Source: Photobacterium swingsii (GTDB taxonomy: Bacteria; Pseudomonadota; Gammaproteobacteria; Enterobacterales; Vibrionaceae). From it: a stretch of 64,000 bases of DNA. The translations under genes and the position numbers were made by a program. The notes beneath the pieces were generated by a model, which was not told the origin of the DNA, made no database searches, and saw nothing but the letters and a program-made list of their open reading frames with translations. The DNA lies in assembly GCF_024346715.1 (NCBI RefSeq), contig NZ_AP024853.1, positions 1-64,000 of the forward strand, in the 5' to 3' direction. Every line of letters begins with the position of its first letter. The first letter of the stretch is position 1. Positions 36,860 to 45,130 of this stretch are shown in pieces.

Positions 36860-37390
36860 TTATTGTGGGGGATAGTTTTTAAACATCTCGCCAATCTGTT
36901 CATTGATGAAGTTTTCTCTATCATCGGGTGACATAGTTTCTTTGAGTTTACGCTGTGAAACTGACCGCCAAACGACTTGTTTGCTATTGTTCGCAACCAT
37001 TTCAACAATCAACTTACCGTATTTATATTCTCTATATTGAGTTGGCGTGCTTACCCCGATCCCCACGTTGTTAAAGCCGTAACCAAAACCGAAGGATGTA
37101 CCGCTAGATTGATAATCGGACTGACTTTGAATGGCGTGACGTATGGTGACATCGGCTGGTTTGTCGCTGCTTAACGTTAAGCCATGAGTTTGCAATTCAC
37201 GAGTAATTGCATTTTCCACGCGAGCGGCATCGAGTGATGTGGAATCATCATCCGGCTTTGCGGCGAATTGATAGGTTTTGAATTGCGCGTAGTTAGTTTG
37301 CTTATCGTAATCTGTTGATACGTCGGCACTACAGCCAATAAGGCTACCCAGTAACGCGCAAGTTAACACGGTAGTAGAAAGGTTATTCAC
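36860..37390 (-). CDS. DUF4136 lipoprotein
   Basis: Predicted lipoprotein of 176 residues. The DUF4136 hallmark DYDKQTNYAQFKTYQF lies just after a lipobox LIGC, and KPADVTIRHAIQS and SPDDRENFINEQIGEMFKNYPPQ complete the family pattern. A GTG at 37390 follows GAGG and starts directly at the signal peptide; the ATG at 37414 would add eight residues. Family members are outer-membrane-associated lipoproteins of unknown function. It is flanked by the small gene at 37474 and may be transcribed with it. Confidence 0.82.
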   Translation of the reverse strand: MNNLSTTVLTCALLGSLIGCSADVSTDYDKQTNYAQFKTYQFAAKPDDDSTSLDAARVENAITRELQTHGLTLSSDKPADVTIRHAIQSQSDYQSSGTSFGFGYGFNNVGIGVSTPTQYREYKYGKLIVEMVANNSKQVVWRSVSQRKLKETMSPDDRENFINEQIGEMFKNYPPQ

Positions 37391-37473
37391 TATCGGCACC
37401 TCGCATTGAAACAAAGACAGGGGATGTCATGTGGATACGTTATAAGTATAGCAATAGCTTAAAGAAAGAGGCG

Positions 37474-37671
37474 TTAACGCATTTTCCAATTCTTGCTGCA
37501 GCTGTAGCCATCGTTAAACTCAATGTACTGCGCTTCGAATAAGCGCTGTTCATCATTGTTTTTTGTGCAGTGAGGAAATTGGCAGTAGATAGTATGATCA
37601 CGGTGTAAGCCGTTATCTAAAAAAGCATCCAAGATAGCCTGAGTGTCTGCGATTAAGACTTTTTGTTCCAT
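37474..37671 (-). CDS. Small hypothetical protein
   Basis: 65-residue frame with a good ribosome site (AGGAAAG four bases before the ATG). The product starts MEQKVLIADTQAILDAFLDNG and has three cysteines (IYCQFPHCTK and GYSCSKN), a spacing that could bind metal or form a disulphide, though this is speculative. There is no signal peptide or membrane helix. I do not recognise the family. The good start signal and absence of overlap with another gene support it being real. Confidence 0.5.
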   Translation of the reverse strand: MEQKVLIADTQAILDAFLDNGLHRDHTIYCQFPHCTKNNDEQRLFEAQYIEFNDGYSCSKNWKMR

Positions 37672-37771
37672 GAAACTTTCCTGTAAAAACCTCTAAGGTT
37701 GTTCTTAAGAAAGTATTGTTTAGCCATTCCTTGGCTGTTGTCTTAATCGCGAGACGGGATGCTATGTGCCA

Positions 37772-39205
37772 TTAACTAAGAATGTAAGCCTGTAAGCGCT
37801 TGTCTAATTCATCGGCTAACGAAACACCTTCTACATGATTAAGTGCAGGCGTACTCTTAGTAACAATAACAGGTAAACCTTGATGATTACGGTTACATAA
37901 GATCATGTGCTGATCGCTATGGGTAAAATCGAAAATAACGCCGATAGCTTTTTCTCGCGATGGGATGTTGTAATAACCACGACCGCTGACACGAAATGTT
38001 AGTGCTGCCGGGTAGTTGCGGATTATCTTTGTCGCGTATGCTGAGGTGAAGGGTTTGATGACGGCTTGATCTGTGATCAGTTGTTTAAATCGCTGCGTTG
38101 GTTGATACAACGAATAATGGTGTTGTTTCGAGTATTGTTCGAAGTAGTCGATGAAAGCATCGCTATTGATATCAATGGCAAAGTGATCATCAACAAATGG
38201 GTATGGAATATTTTGACTACGTTCACTCTTTAATTGAGCGAGGCGATGCTCGTAATCTTTTAGCATCTCCAGAGTATTGCTCTTCATTAAGATACGCTTC
38301 TCTTTCAGTGCAATGGTATTGCTTGTATGCAACTGGCGGAGGTTGTTTGGGAAGAATTGCGTATTGTAGTTTGTATCAAAGAAACCACTCAGCTTGGTCA
38401 TTGACAGCCATAACAAAGGTGCATAGTAATCAATGAGTTCTTCTGCATGAGGATGATAAGCAACGGGAATTTCATCGAGCAGTTCTTCTCTATTCACATA
38501 AGCACAGCCTTCATTGATGGTCGTGATCAGTTCACGCATCTCATCAAAACGTCCACACATAGCGCGAGGTTGCTGAACGTAGCTAAAGCGTATGTCGTAA
38601 GCCATTGGATGATCGTCACTGTCTAACTCGCGAAATGAAGACTGAAAATCGTGCTTTAATTTGGCGAAATGGCGAGATTCTTTAGTTATCGCAGTAGAAA
38701 GCTTATCTAATACGGTTTCATATTCTTGTTCAGGTGTCTTGAGTAACGATAAGGTGTGTTCAAGGCTGTTGATTTTTGACTGATATGCTTTGGAATCAAG
38801 ATCAATTTCTTGCTGTTTTTTATTCGCGAGAGCATTGGCCTTGGCAATGTTAGATGAGTATTGAGAAATTGCTTCATCAATCGCATCGATAAATATTTGA
38901 GCTTCAGGTAATTCGCTGGTTTGGAAAAGCACTTTCAGGTTATTGGCTTGCTCTATGAATTGCGTGTTTTTCAGCCAGTGCTGTTCGGTAAGTGCGGAGC
39001 TTAAACGTTGGAAGTCTCGGAAAAGCTCTGGTACTGCCAGCAAATTATTATGCTCGGTCACAACGTAACCGCGTGAAGAAGCATTAAACTTGTTAACATT
39101 TGCCACATTAAGTGAGGCTAAATCGAGTCTGTTGTCTCCCTGACAAGCGACGAGGCTAAATACCGTCGCTAAAATCCCTAATGGCCGTAAACATGTTTTG
39201 AGCAT
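37772..39205 (-). CDS. Hypothetical lipoprotein with coiled-coil region
   Basis: Predicted lipoprotein of 477 residues. The signal peptide MLKTCLRPLGILATVFSLVAC ends at a lipobox LVAC. Residues about 100-200 are rich in heptad-like Leu/Lys/Glu (NALANKKQQEIDLDSKAYQSKINSLEHTLSLL) and probably form a coiled coil. The C-terminal domain (from about 385) has TKIIRNYPAALTFRVSGRGYYNIPS and a terminal ADELDKRLQAYIL helix. I cannot assign a family. It stands alone with no evident partner. Confidence 0.75.
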   Translation of the reverse strand: MLKTCLRPLGILATVFSLVACQGDNRLDLASLNVANVNKFNASSRGYVVTEHNNLLAVPELFRDFQRLSSALTEQHWLKNTQFIEQANNLKVLFQTSELPEAQIFIDAIDEAISQYSSNIAKANALANKKQQEIDLDSKAYQSKINSLEHTLSLLKTPEQEYETVLDKLSTAITKESRHFAKLKHDFQSSFRELDSDDHPMAYDIRFSYVQQPRAMCGRFDEMRELITTINEGCAYVNREELLDEIPVAYHPHAEELIDYYAPLLWLSMTKLSGFFDTNYNTQFFPNNLRQLHTSNTIALKEKRILMKSNTLEMLKDYEHRLAQLKSERSQNIPYPFVDDHFAIDINSDAFIDYFEQYSKQHHYSLYQPTQRFKQLITDQAVIKPFTSAYATKIIRNYPAALTFRVSGRGYYNIPSREKAIGVIFDFTHSDQHMILCNRNHQGLPVIVTKSTPALNHVEGVSLADELDKRLQAYILS

Positions 39206-39466
39206 GATAATTACATTCGTTACATTAGAATTTAGGAATGAGTCTACTCAATTGGTTGCATTAAGCAATCGTTTTCTATTTGGTGGTGTGTGAATGGACA
39301 AATATTCAGCGTAAAGGGCATTCGGTGTTTTCACGTATTCCACTGATGTATATAAAGAGGCCAAGTTACTGTGTGAGTAATAATCCAATATCGCTGATAC
39401 CTACGTATCCAGTGTCTAGAATTGGTGCTAGTCTCTATACTGGACTGACCAGATAAGGAAAGAGAG

Positions 39467-40291
39467 ATGACATGGAATAAGTTAACTGTCGAAGAAGTAG
39501 ATAGCATTGTCACTGTTACCTTAAATCGCCCGGATAAACTCAATGCATTGGACATGGAAATGTTTCAAGAGCTTGATGCTGTGAGCCGTTCTTTGATCAA
39601 ACGTCGAGATATTCGTGCGGTTATTGTGAAAGGTGCAAAGGGTAACTTTAGCAGTGGGTTAGACATTAAGAGTGTTGCGACATCAAAAGCGAAGGCGCTT
39701 AAACTTTTGGCAAAATGGTTACCGGGAAATGCCAACTTAGCGCAACGTGTGTCACGAAATTGGCGAGCGATCCCTGTCCCAGTAGTAGCTGTATTGGAAG
39801 GGCGTTGTTACGGTGGAGGGCTGCAAATTGCGCTTGGTGCGGATCTACGTTTTGCAACGGAAACCACAGAGCTGTCAATTATGGAGGTACGCTGGGGGTT
39901 AGTGCCTGACATGGGGGGATTATTGAGTTTACGTGAGATCGTTGGTCGTGATGTTGCGATGCAACTGACAATGACGGGTGACGTAGTCTCGGGGAGAGTG
40001 GCGAAAGAGTTAGGTTTGATCACTGCCGTTCATGATGACCCTTTAAGCGCGGCACAGGCATTTTGCCAGCAAGTTTCTCAGGCTTCACCCGATGCAATTG
40101 CGGCGATTAAGCACTCCACAAACCGAAGTTGGTTGAGCAGTGAGCGCATGTTATTAGCACGTGAAACGCTTAGTCAAATACGCCTGTTACTGGGTAAAAA
40201 CTTCTTCATTGCAGGTAAACGTCAACGCCAAACGTCAGATCCTGATTCCTCGAAACAATACGATTATCAAGAACGTCAGTCTTTCTGGTAA
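39467..40291 (+). CDS. Crotonase/enoyl-CoA hydratase family protein
   Basis: Crotonase-fold protein of 274 residues. VTVTLNRPDKLNALDMEMF and FSSGLDIKS form the first oxyanion-hole segment; the second is LEGRCYGGGLQIALGADLRFA. The catalytic glutamate positions of true enoyl-CoA hydratases are occupied by SIMEVRWGLVPDMGG, in which MEVRWGL and DMGG suit an isomerase/hydratase but do not specify which. The substrate acyl-CoA is unknown. AAGGAAAGAGAG precedes the start. It is followed at a short distance by the rhomboid and DUF1840 genes on the same strand. Confidence 0.85.
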   Translation: MTWNKLTVEEVDSIVTVTLNRPDKLNALDMEMFQELDAVSRSLIKRRDIRAVIVKGAKGNFSSGLDIKSVATSKAKALKLLAKWLPGNANLAQRVSRNWRAIPVPVVAVLEGRCYGGGLQIALGADLRFATETTELSIMEVRWGLVPDMGGLLSLREIVGRDVAMQLTMTGDVVSGRVAKELGLITAVHDDPLSAAQAFCQQVSQASPDAIAAIKHSTNRSWLSSERMLLARETLSQIRLLLGKNFFIAGKRQRQTSDPDSSKQYDYQERQSFW

Positions 40292-40398
40292 ATACGTAAA
40301 GCGCTATAGTGATAAGAACGGCTTATTTTCTTGTCACTTTTCTAACCTTAAATAAGCAAGGCAACGCGCTTAAGGGGTTAGCGGTAGGGGAACCTTGT

Positions 40399-40971
40399 TT
40401 GAAGCATAAAGATAAAGACGCCATCAAGCTGATTGGTTTTGTATTCGTCCTGTGTATTCTGGTCCACATTGTGAATATTTTACTTGGTGGTGCCTTAAAT
40501 GATTACGGGCTTTTACCTCGGCATATCACGCACATAACGGGCTTGGTGGCATACCCTTTTTTGCATGGGTCTTGGTCTCACCTAATTAGTAATTTACTGT
40601 CATTTGCTGTATTGGCCTACCTCGTTGGTCGTTCTGGTAGTGCGCGACTCATTGCAGTTTTTGTAATTAGTTGGGCAATTAGCAGTATAGGCGTATGGTT
40701 GTTTGGGCGCATCAGTTATCACATAGGGTTAAGTGGTATTGTGTATGGACTATGGGCGTATTTGCTGATGTATGCATTGATGTATCGCAGCATCAAATCG
40801 ATAGTCATCGGGGTGATAGTGATGTTTTTCTACGGCTCAATGGTGTGGGGATTCTTGCCTGTACATCAGTGGATCAGTTTTGAGAGTCACTTATTCGGTG
40901 CATTAGCTGGTGCATTGGCTGGCTATAGCTTTGCCAAGCGTGATAAAGCAAAAGAACTCGAAATGGGGTAA
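40399..40971 (+). CDS. Rhomboid-family intramembrane serine protease
   Basis: Six-helix membrane protease of about 190 residues. The catalytic serine is in the HIGLSGIVYGLWA motif (GLSG) and the partner histidine in FESHLFGALAGALAGY. An upstream HGSWSHLISNLLSF block is the usual rhomboid HxxxHxxxN element in substrate gating. The frame extends to a GTG at 40309, but AGGGG eight bases before the TTG at 40399 and the start of the first charged-then-hydrophobic segment there favour the shorter form. The GlyGly-CTERM rhombosortase is a related type; this copy looks more like a general rhomboid. Substrate unknown. Confidence 0.85.
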   Translation: MKHKDKDAIKLIGFVFVLCILVHIVNILLGGALNDYGLLPRHITHITGLVAYPFLHGSWSHLISNLLSFAVLAYLVGRSGSARLIAVFVISWAISSIGVWLFGRISYHIGLSGIVYGLWAYLLMYALMYRSIKSIVIGVIVMFFYGSMVWGFLPVHQWISFESHLFGALAGALAGYSFAKRDKAKELEMG

Positions 40972-40975
40972 TCGT

Positions 40976-41320
40976 ATGTTAATTACATTTCACAGCAAAA
41001 TGAGTGGTGATATCACCATGTTTGGCGATGTTGCTCAGAAATTACTGCATCTTATGGGGCAGTGTGAAAATGTTCCGGGTGTGATAGAGGCAAAGGATAT
41101 TCCTGCTGCTTTGACGCATTTAGAGCAAAATTTAGCGCAGATAAAGCAACAAGAACTACAGCAAAACCTTGATCAAAACGTAGATGATAAAAGCAGCGAT
41201 GATCTTGATGATGATTTAGACCAATCTCCGCCCATCAGCCTTGCTGTCCGAGCGATTCCTCTTATCGAAATGCTAAAAACGGCTCAAGATGCTGAGTGCC
41301 ATGTTATGTGGGATGCATAA
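40976..41320 (+). CDS. DUF1840 family protein
   Basis: Small cytoplasmic protein of 114 residues. The DUF1840 pattern is MLITFHSKMSGDITMFGDVAQKLLHLMG followed by IPAALTHLEQNL; a variable acidic linker (DDKSSDDLDDDLDQS) precedes the conserved C-terminal helix VRAIPLIEMLKTAQ. The ATG at 40976 matches the family start and lies 4 bp after the rhomboid stop, so the two are translated as a pair. Function unknown. Confidence 0.82.
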   Translation: MLITFHSKMSGDITMFGDVAQKLLHLMGQCENVPGVIEAKDIPAALTHLEQNLAQIKQQELQQNLDQNVDDKSSDDLDDDLDQSPPISLAVRAIPLIEMLKTAQDAECHVMWDA

Positions 41321-41407
41321 TCTTAGTGTCGATAGGGGGCTTTTATCAGTAGCACTTCTGTAACTGCGGGCAGCATATTCCTCCCGCAGTTATGCATTCA
41401 CATCAGT

Positions 41408-42199
41408 TTATGCCGTGATAAGTTTTTGGCTATCTAACCAGTTGCGCGTGACTTCGTCGAGCAGTAAGCCTTCACGGCTAACGAGGTAATCAAGTTCTGC
41501 AATAATCTCGTTGGAGAAGCGTAATGTATCTAGCGTTTTGATTTGCGCTTGACTAAATAACTGAGCGCGATCTTCACGTAGAAGTAGCACAGCACGGTCG
41601 ACAATACCCAATAAACCTTTTGGTTCTTTGATTTCTCGGATCGCATATTTATGATGCAAAAATTGTGGCTTCCAAAGTGGAACAGCAACCCACTCTTTGT
41701 TATCAACGGCTTGTTCAAAAGCGGTAAAACAGTCCTCTTCAGTGCCAGTATGGAAACGATAACCCGCTTGGTTTAAGCCGTATTCATCCATCATTTTGAT
41801 TGAAAATCGAGTGATGCCTGCACCAGGGTTGATCCCTTGAATATCTTTATTCATTCGAGCGATAACGTCAGGTTTGAGTAGATCACTGACTTCAGAGACG
41901 GCATTTTCGGGAATGTAATCTGGCACACCCCATAGTGCATAAGGTTCGTAGTGAAGACCAAGTTCAAGCAACGGCTGAACATCCTCTACATCTGCTTTAT
42001 AAATACCGTGGCTTGATGGTAACCAAGCGGATGAGAGCATATCCAACTCACCAGATTTCAATTTGGCAAAGTTATCTTGGTGGGGCGAATAAATACGATT
42101 GACCTCAAACCCCATATCATTCAAAACATGTGTAACCAGCGATGCAGTAACACGGTGAAACGATAGATCGGTGACGCCAAGAGTAATGGACTTAGGCAT
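41408..42199 (-). CDS. Glycine-betaine/quaternary-amine binding-protein-like protein without signal peptide
   Basis: Protein of 263 residues with the OpuAC/ProX substrate-binding fold: ITLGVTDLSFHRVTASLVTHVLNDMGFEV, LKSGELDMLSSAWLPSSHGIY, GINPGAGITRFSIKMMDEYGL and WVAVPLWKPQFLHHKY with the aromatic cage residues of quaternary-amine binders. There is no signal peptide or lipobox: the mature-type sequence begins at residue 3 after MPK. No permease or ATPase gene is adjacent. It may be a cytoplasmic sensor or enzyme-like derivative, or depend on another transporter. GAAGGAATT precedes the ATG, so the absent leader is not due to a wrong start. Confidence 0.8.
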   Translation of the reverse strand: MPKSITLGVTDLSFHRVTASLVTHVLNDMGFEVNRIYSPHQDNFAKLKSGELDMLSSAWLPSSHGIYKADVEDVQPLLELGLHYEPYALWGVPDYIPENAVSEVSDLLKPDVIARMNKDIQGINPGAGITRFSIKMMDEYGLNQAGYRFHTGTEEDCFTAFEQAVDNKEWVAVPLWKPQFLHHKYAIREIKEPKGLLGIVDRAVLLLREDRAQLFSQAQIKTLDTLRFSNEIIAELDYLVSREGLLLDEVTRNWLDSQKLITA

Positions 42200-42366
42200 G
42201 ATAATTCCTTCTCTGATTATTGTAATAAGTGGCTTCTAATGAGCGGCTTTGTTAAGGCCAATCATAGAGTTAAGCTTGATTGCAATAAACAGCTGTAGAA
42301 TTGGAAGACTTACAAAAATAATTTGATAATCAATTTCTTTTATCTGCCTAATGTCTGGGTTCCGTT

Positions 42367-42792
42367 TTACTTTGCTAGGTTCCTAGCCATCTTTGACGCA
42401 ATGCGTTCGAAGATTTCAAGTTCCTCCTGCGATATATCTTTGCTCAGTAGTTCAAACATCTTCTTATCAATATTGGCTATCTGGCTAGTGATCTTAAGGC
42501 CGTCAGTGGTGACGCGTAAACATTGGCTTCTTTTGTCATCGGGATTGGGCTCTTTGACTACATAGCCCTGCTTTATTAATGCATTAAGTAGGCGAGTGAC
42601 CTGTGCTTTATCTCGATTTAATAAATGGGCGATGTCGATAGCAGTACATCGATTTTTAAAATTAATTATCTTCAAAACACGCACATGCATAGGGGCGATA
42701 TCTAATTCCATTTCCTCAATATGATCATGCATTTGACGTTTTAGTGAATGCGCTAAATGGAACAAGCTCTCTAATGATTTTCGATCAGACAC
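42367..42792 (-). CDS. MarR-family transcriptional regulator
   Basis: Winged-helix dimeric regulator of 141 residues. The recognition region is CTAIDIAHLLNRDKAQVTRLLNALIKQGYV and the wing is EPNPDDKRSQCLRVT. A GTG at 42792 with AAGGG upstream is preferred to the ATG at 42828, which would place the coding start inside an operator. It is divergent from the DUF2798-DUF3861 pair, and two matching palindromes sit in the shared intergenic region, so it most probably represses both itself and that pair. The inducing ligand is unknown. Confidence 0.88.
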   Translation of the reverse strand: MSDRKSLESLFHLAHSLKRQMHDHIEEMELDIAPMHVRVLKIINFKNRCTAIDIAHLLNRDKAQVTRLLNALIKQGYVVKEPNPDDKRSQCLRVTTDGLKITSQIANIDKKMFELLSKDISQEELEIFERIASKMARNLAK

Positions 42793-42814
42793 AGTAAACC
42801 CTTGTAACAATATG

Positions 42815-42829
42815 GTTGACAATATCAAC
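42815..42829. promoter_or_regulatory. MarR operator palindrome, site 1
   Basis: GTTGACAATATCAAC, a near-perfect 15-bp inverted repeat immediately upstream of the marR-like GTG start; its sister site lies 29 bp to the right. Assignment to this MarR protein is inferred from position. Confidence 0.65.
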
Positions 42830-42843
42830 TAAGTTTATTTATA

Positions 42844-42858
42844 GTTGATATTATCAAC
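42844..42858. promoter_or_regulatory. MarR operator palindrome, site 2
   Basis: GTTGATATTATCAAC, a 15-bp inverted repeat almost identical to site 1 and 39 bp before the DUF2798 start. The 29-bp spacing puts the two sites on roughly the same face of the helix. Confidence 0.65.
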
Positions 42859-42896
42859 TTAATTGTTCTTTGTTTCAAGTTTGGAGATGTCTGTGA

Positions 42897-43121
42897 ATGC
42901 TGAAGCTATTACCACTATTGGAAGAGAGCAAACGTAACCTAGTGGTAGGTGTTGCAATGGCGCTATCAACAGCACTGAATAATGTAGGTATGGCTAATAG
43001 TGGTGAGCGATTTACGGCATGGTTGAATGGGTTGTTGGCGGCTTTACCTATCGCACTCACATTGATGGTCACTGTCTCAATGACAATAAAGCCAAAAATT
43101 GAACGCTTTCTTAGAAGTTAA
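42897..43121 (+). CDS. DUF2798 small membrane protein
   Basis: 74-residue inner-membrane protein with two hydrophobic segments: LVVGVAMALSTALNNVGM and WLNGLLAALPIALTLMVTVSM, the second matching the DUF2798 repeat. TTGGAG lies eight bases upstream of the ATG. It is divergent from the marR gene and presumably under its control, and is followed by a DUF3861 gene 36 bp later. The family's function is unknown. Confidence 0.82.
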   Translation: MLKLLPLLEESKRNLVVGVAMALSTALNNVGMANSGERFTAWLNGLLAALPIALTLMVTVSMTIKPKIERFLRS

Positions 43122-43157
43122 TTAGCTGAAAACTATTTTCTATAAAAGGTACTGAAT

Positions 43158-43469
43158 ATGCTTTCTAAAATGAGAAAAGATAACGAATATCGCATCACGA
43201 TTGAAGAAGTCAGCGCTGATCAAACAGCAGCTAAGACATTACAATTTACCTATCAAGATAGGGAAGACGTGTTTAACGTTGTCGAAAAGTTAAAACAAGG
43301 TAGTGGGCTAGATGAAAATGTAGCGACGAAAGTTGGCGTGGCATTGCGTTTATTAGGCCCAGTAATGATGCAAAACCGTAAACATCCATTGCTTAGTGAT
43401 TTTATGCCTCACTTTAAGCAATTTATGCATCATCTTAAAAGTACCGTTAAAGCGACGGTCAAGCAGTAA
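43158..43469 (+). CDS. DUF3861 family protein
   Basis: Small soluble protein of 103 residues. The DUF3861 pattern YRITIEEVSADQ, LQFTYQDREDVFNVVEKLKQGSGLDE and ALRLLGPVMMQNRKHPLLSDFMPHFKQFM is very clear. No catalytic motif is known. The gene is co-directional with and 36 bp after the DUF2798 gene, probably in the same MarR-regulated unit, and a good terminator follows. Confidence 0.85.
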   Translation: MLSKMRKDNEYRITIEEVSADQTAAKTLQFTYQDREDVFNVVEKLKQGSGLDENVATKVGVALRLLGPVMMQNRKHPLLSDFMPHFKQFMHHLKSTVKATVKQ

Positions 43470-43520
43470 ATTGAATGGTTGTGTAAGAAAACGCCAGTGT
43501 GGCTGGCGAATAAGTCAATC

Positions 43521-43548
43521 AGGAAGGTATTCTACCTTCCTCGTTTTT
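43521..43548 (+). terminator. Rho-independent terminator after DUF3861
   Basis: Stem AGGAAGGTA/TACCTTCCT with a 3-base loop followed by CGTTTTTT, about 50 bp after the stop codon. Confidence 0.85.
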
Positions 43549-43657
43549 TAAATGGCTAGATTAAAGTGATAAACGTGATTATCCACTTTTTACGGTCTTC
43601 TATCTGTGAATTCCACTCTGAAAACCCTACGCTTATTAATTGATTAGCAATGTGGTG

Positions 43658-44119
43658 TTAATCGCTCCCCAAAATAATATTGTCTTGAATCAACTTTTTA
43701 CATAGGGTTTGAAGTAATTGTTGCTCGTTAGCTGACAAGGGGCTGTAGTAATCAGTATTAACCTTTTGTAGGCATACACTCGCCAGTTCTTTGGTCTTCG
43801 TCCCTTTTTCTGTTAAAGCTAAATAACGTGCTTTTTTGTTGATTTCACTCTTACGGGCTTCGACCAGACCACGTTTAATACAATTATCAACCAGACGTTT
43901 AGTGACAGAGCGTTCTCGGTGTAACGTCTCAGCTAAGGTTTGTTGTGGTACTTCACCTAGATGTGCTAACACACGAAGCACACCTTGCATTTCCAGTGTG
44001 ATATCGAAATCTGCGATGAGTTTTTGATTAGCCAATGTGCGAAATTGCTTATATGCGAGCCCCATAATAAATGAGGTATTGTTATCCAGTTCAGGGATGG
44101 CTGTAATGTCTTTGGTCAT
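43658..44119 (-). CDS. MarR-family regulator of the HlyD/DUF2955 efflux operon
   Basis: Winged-helix regulator of 153 residues; recognition helix VPQQTLAETLHRERSVTKRLVDNCIKRGLV and wing SEINKKARYLALTEKG. It is the third gene of a leftward operon (HlyD-like, DUF2955, MarR) and overlaps the DUF2955 stop by 29 bp, so it is co-expressed with the efflux genes. The perfect-armed palindrome upstream of the first gene is its likely operator, giving autorepression relieved by the exported compound. The inducer is unknown. Confidence 0.87.
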   Translation of the reverse strand: MTKDITAIPELDNNTSFIMGLAYKQFRTLANQKLIADFDITLEMQGVLRVLAHLGEVPQQTLAETLHRERSVTKRLVDNCIKRGLVEARKSEINKKARYLALTEKGTKTKELASVCLQKVNTDYYSPLSANEQQLLQTLCKKLIQDNIILGSD

Positions 44120-45113
44120 CGCTATCTCGTGAAGACGTTAATTGGTGAAGAATGAATAATATACCTAAAGTAACGGTGAGTTCCCATGCTCGTAGGTAAG
44201 TACTTTCCAATCCTAGCGAGCTACTTGTCATATAGAGTTGTATGGGCAGCATAGTCGCCAGCAAAGAGTCAGCATGAAGGTCTCGCAAGGCACCTTGTGC
44301 ATGAGCCATTGCGTGAGCAATCATAAACACTAATCCCCCTAAACCCAATGCATAATAACCAATGACATTTTGGTGACCAGCCATTAGTAGTGTAAAAATA
44401 ACAGCAATTGCACAGCCACCAACTTGGGTGAGTAATCTTCGTTCGACGACTTGGCGAAAACTTGCTCGGGTAAACTGAGTTGCAGCAGCAATAACGGGTA
44501 CCATGCAGAACGTGGCTGAGATTAAGTCGACAATCATGAGAAAGGCTAACCCACAGCCTATTAAGCTTAAAGAAACAAATCGATTTTGATAGGTAACGGT
44601 TTGTGAACTGAAAGCAGGCTGTTTTTCGTTTAGCATAAAGGGATGATTTGGCTTTGGTAGCAAGGCGCGCATGAGTTTTGTGATTAAGATGGTGATAGTC
44701 ATCGAAATGAGAATTTCATGAATCCGCATTGGCATATCGGCTGTGGTGTGTTGTGAAAACACAATAATCAAAATCCAGTTAAACGTGGGCATCAGCATGG
44801 CACCGAGCTTTGCTGGGTTATTGGCACGGCGGCGCATTTGATCAAAGAAGATCAAGCTAATCGTCCAAATGATAAAAGGGTGATCATGAAATAGCTCAGC
44901 AATGACAAGCGCACAAGATGCTGCGATGAATGTTGGAAATAACATTTTGACTAAACCTTGCCATGAAAAGTCTTTGCCTTTTGTCATTACAATTGTAGGG
45001 TACAAAGCTAAGTAAACAGGGGAGCCTAAGGCGAGTAATTTTCCTGCCAACATACACACAGTGATGGTCAAGGTAACTCTTAGCGCTTCATTTTTATCTA
45101 TACTTTCTCTCAT
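44091..45113 (-). CDS. DUF2955 membrane protein (FUSC/AaeB-like efflux component)
   Basis: Integral inner-membrane protein of 340 residues with about nine to ten hydrophobic segments in two halves, as in DUF2955/FUSC-type aromatic-acid exporters: VTLTITVCMLAGKLLALGSPVYLALYPTIV, then a second repeat near SLIGCGLAFLMIVDLISATFCMVPVIA. With the adjacent HlyD-like adaptor it resembles the AaeA/AaeB efflux pair. The ATG at 45113 has GGGGAT directly upstream; the longer frame overlaps the HlyD gene. The exported substrate is unknown. Confidence 0.83.
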   Translation of the reverse strand: MRESIDKNEALRVTLTITVCMLAGKLLALGSPVYLALYPTIVMTKGKDFSWQGLVKMLFPTFIAASCALVIAELFHDHPFIIWTISLIFFDQMRRRANNPAKLGAMLMPTFNWILIIVFSQHTTADMPMRIHEILISMTITILITKLMRALLPKPNHPFMLNEKQPAFSSQTVTYQNRFVSLSLIGCGLAFLMIVDLISATFCMVPVIAAATQFTRASFRQVVERRLLTQVGGCAIAVIFTLLMAGHQNVIGYYALGLGGLVFMIAHAMAHAQGALRDLHADSLLATMLPIQLYMTSSSLGLESTYLRAWELTVTLGILFILHQLTSSRDSDDQRHYSHP

Positions 45114-45130
45114 ACTATCCCCGAGTAGCT

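Noticed and set aside
40309..40971. Rhomboid as a rhombosortase partner to the sorting island
   Set aside because: The active-site motif is GLSG in a general rhomboid context, and no GlyGly-CTERM protein is adjacent; it is also far from the exosortase genes.
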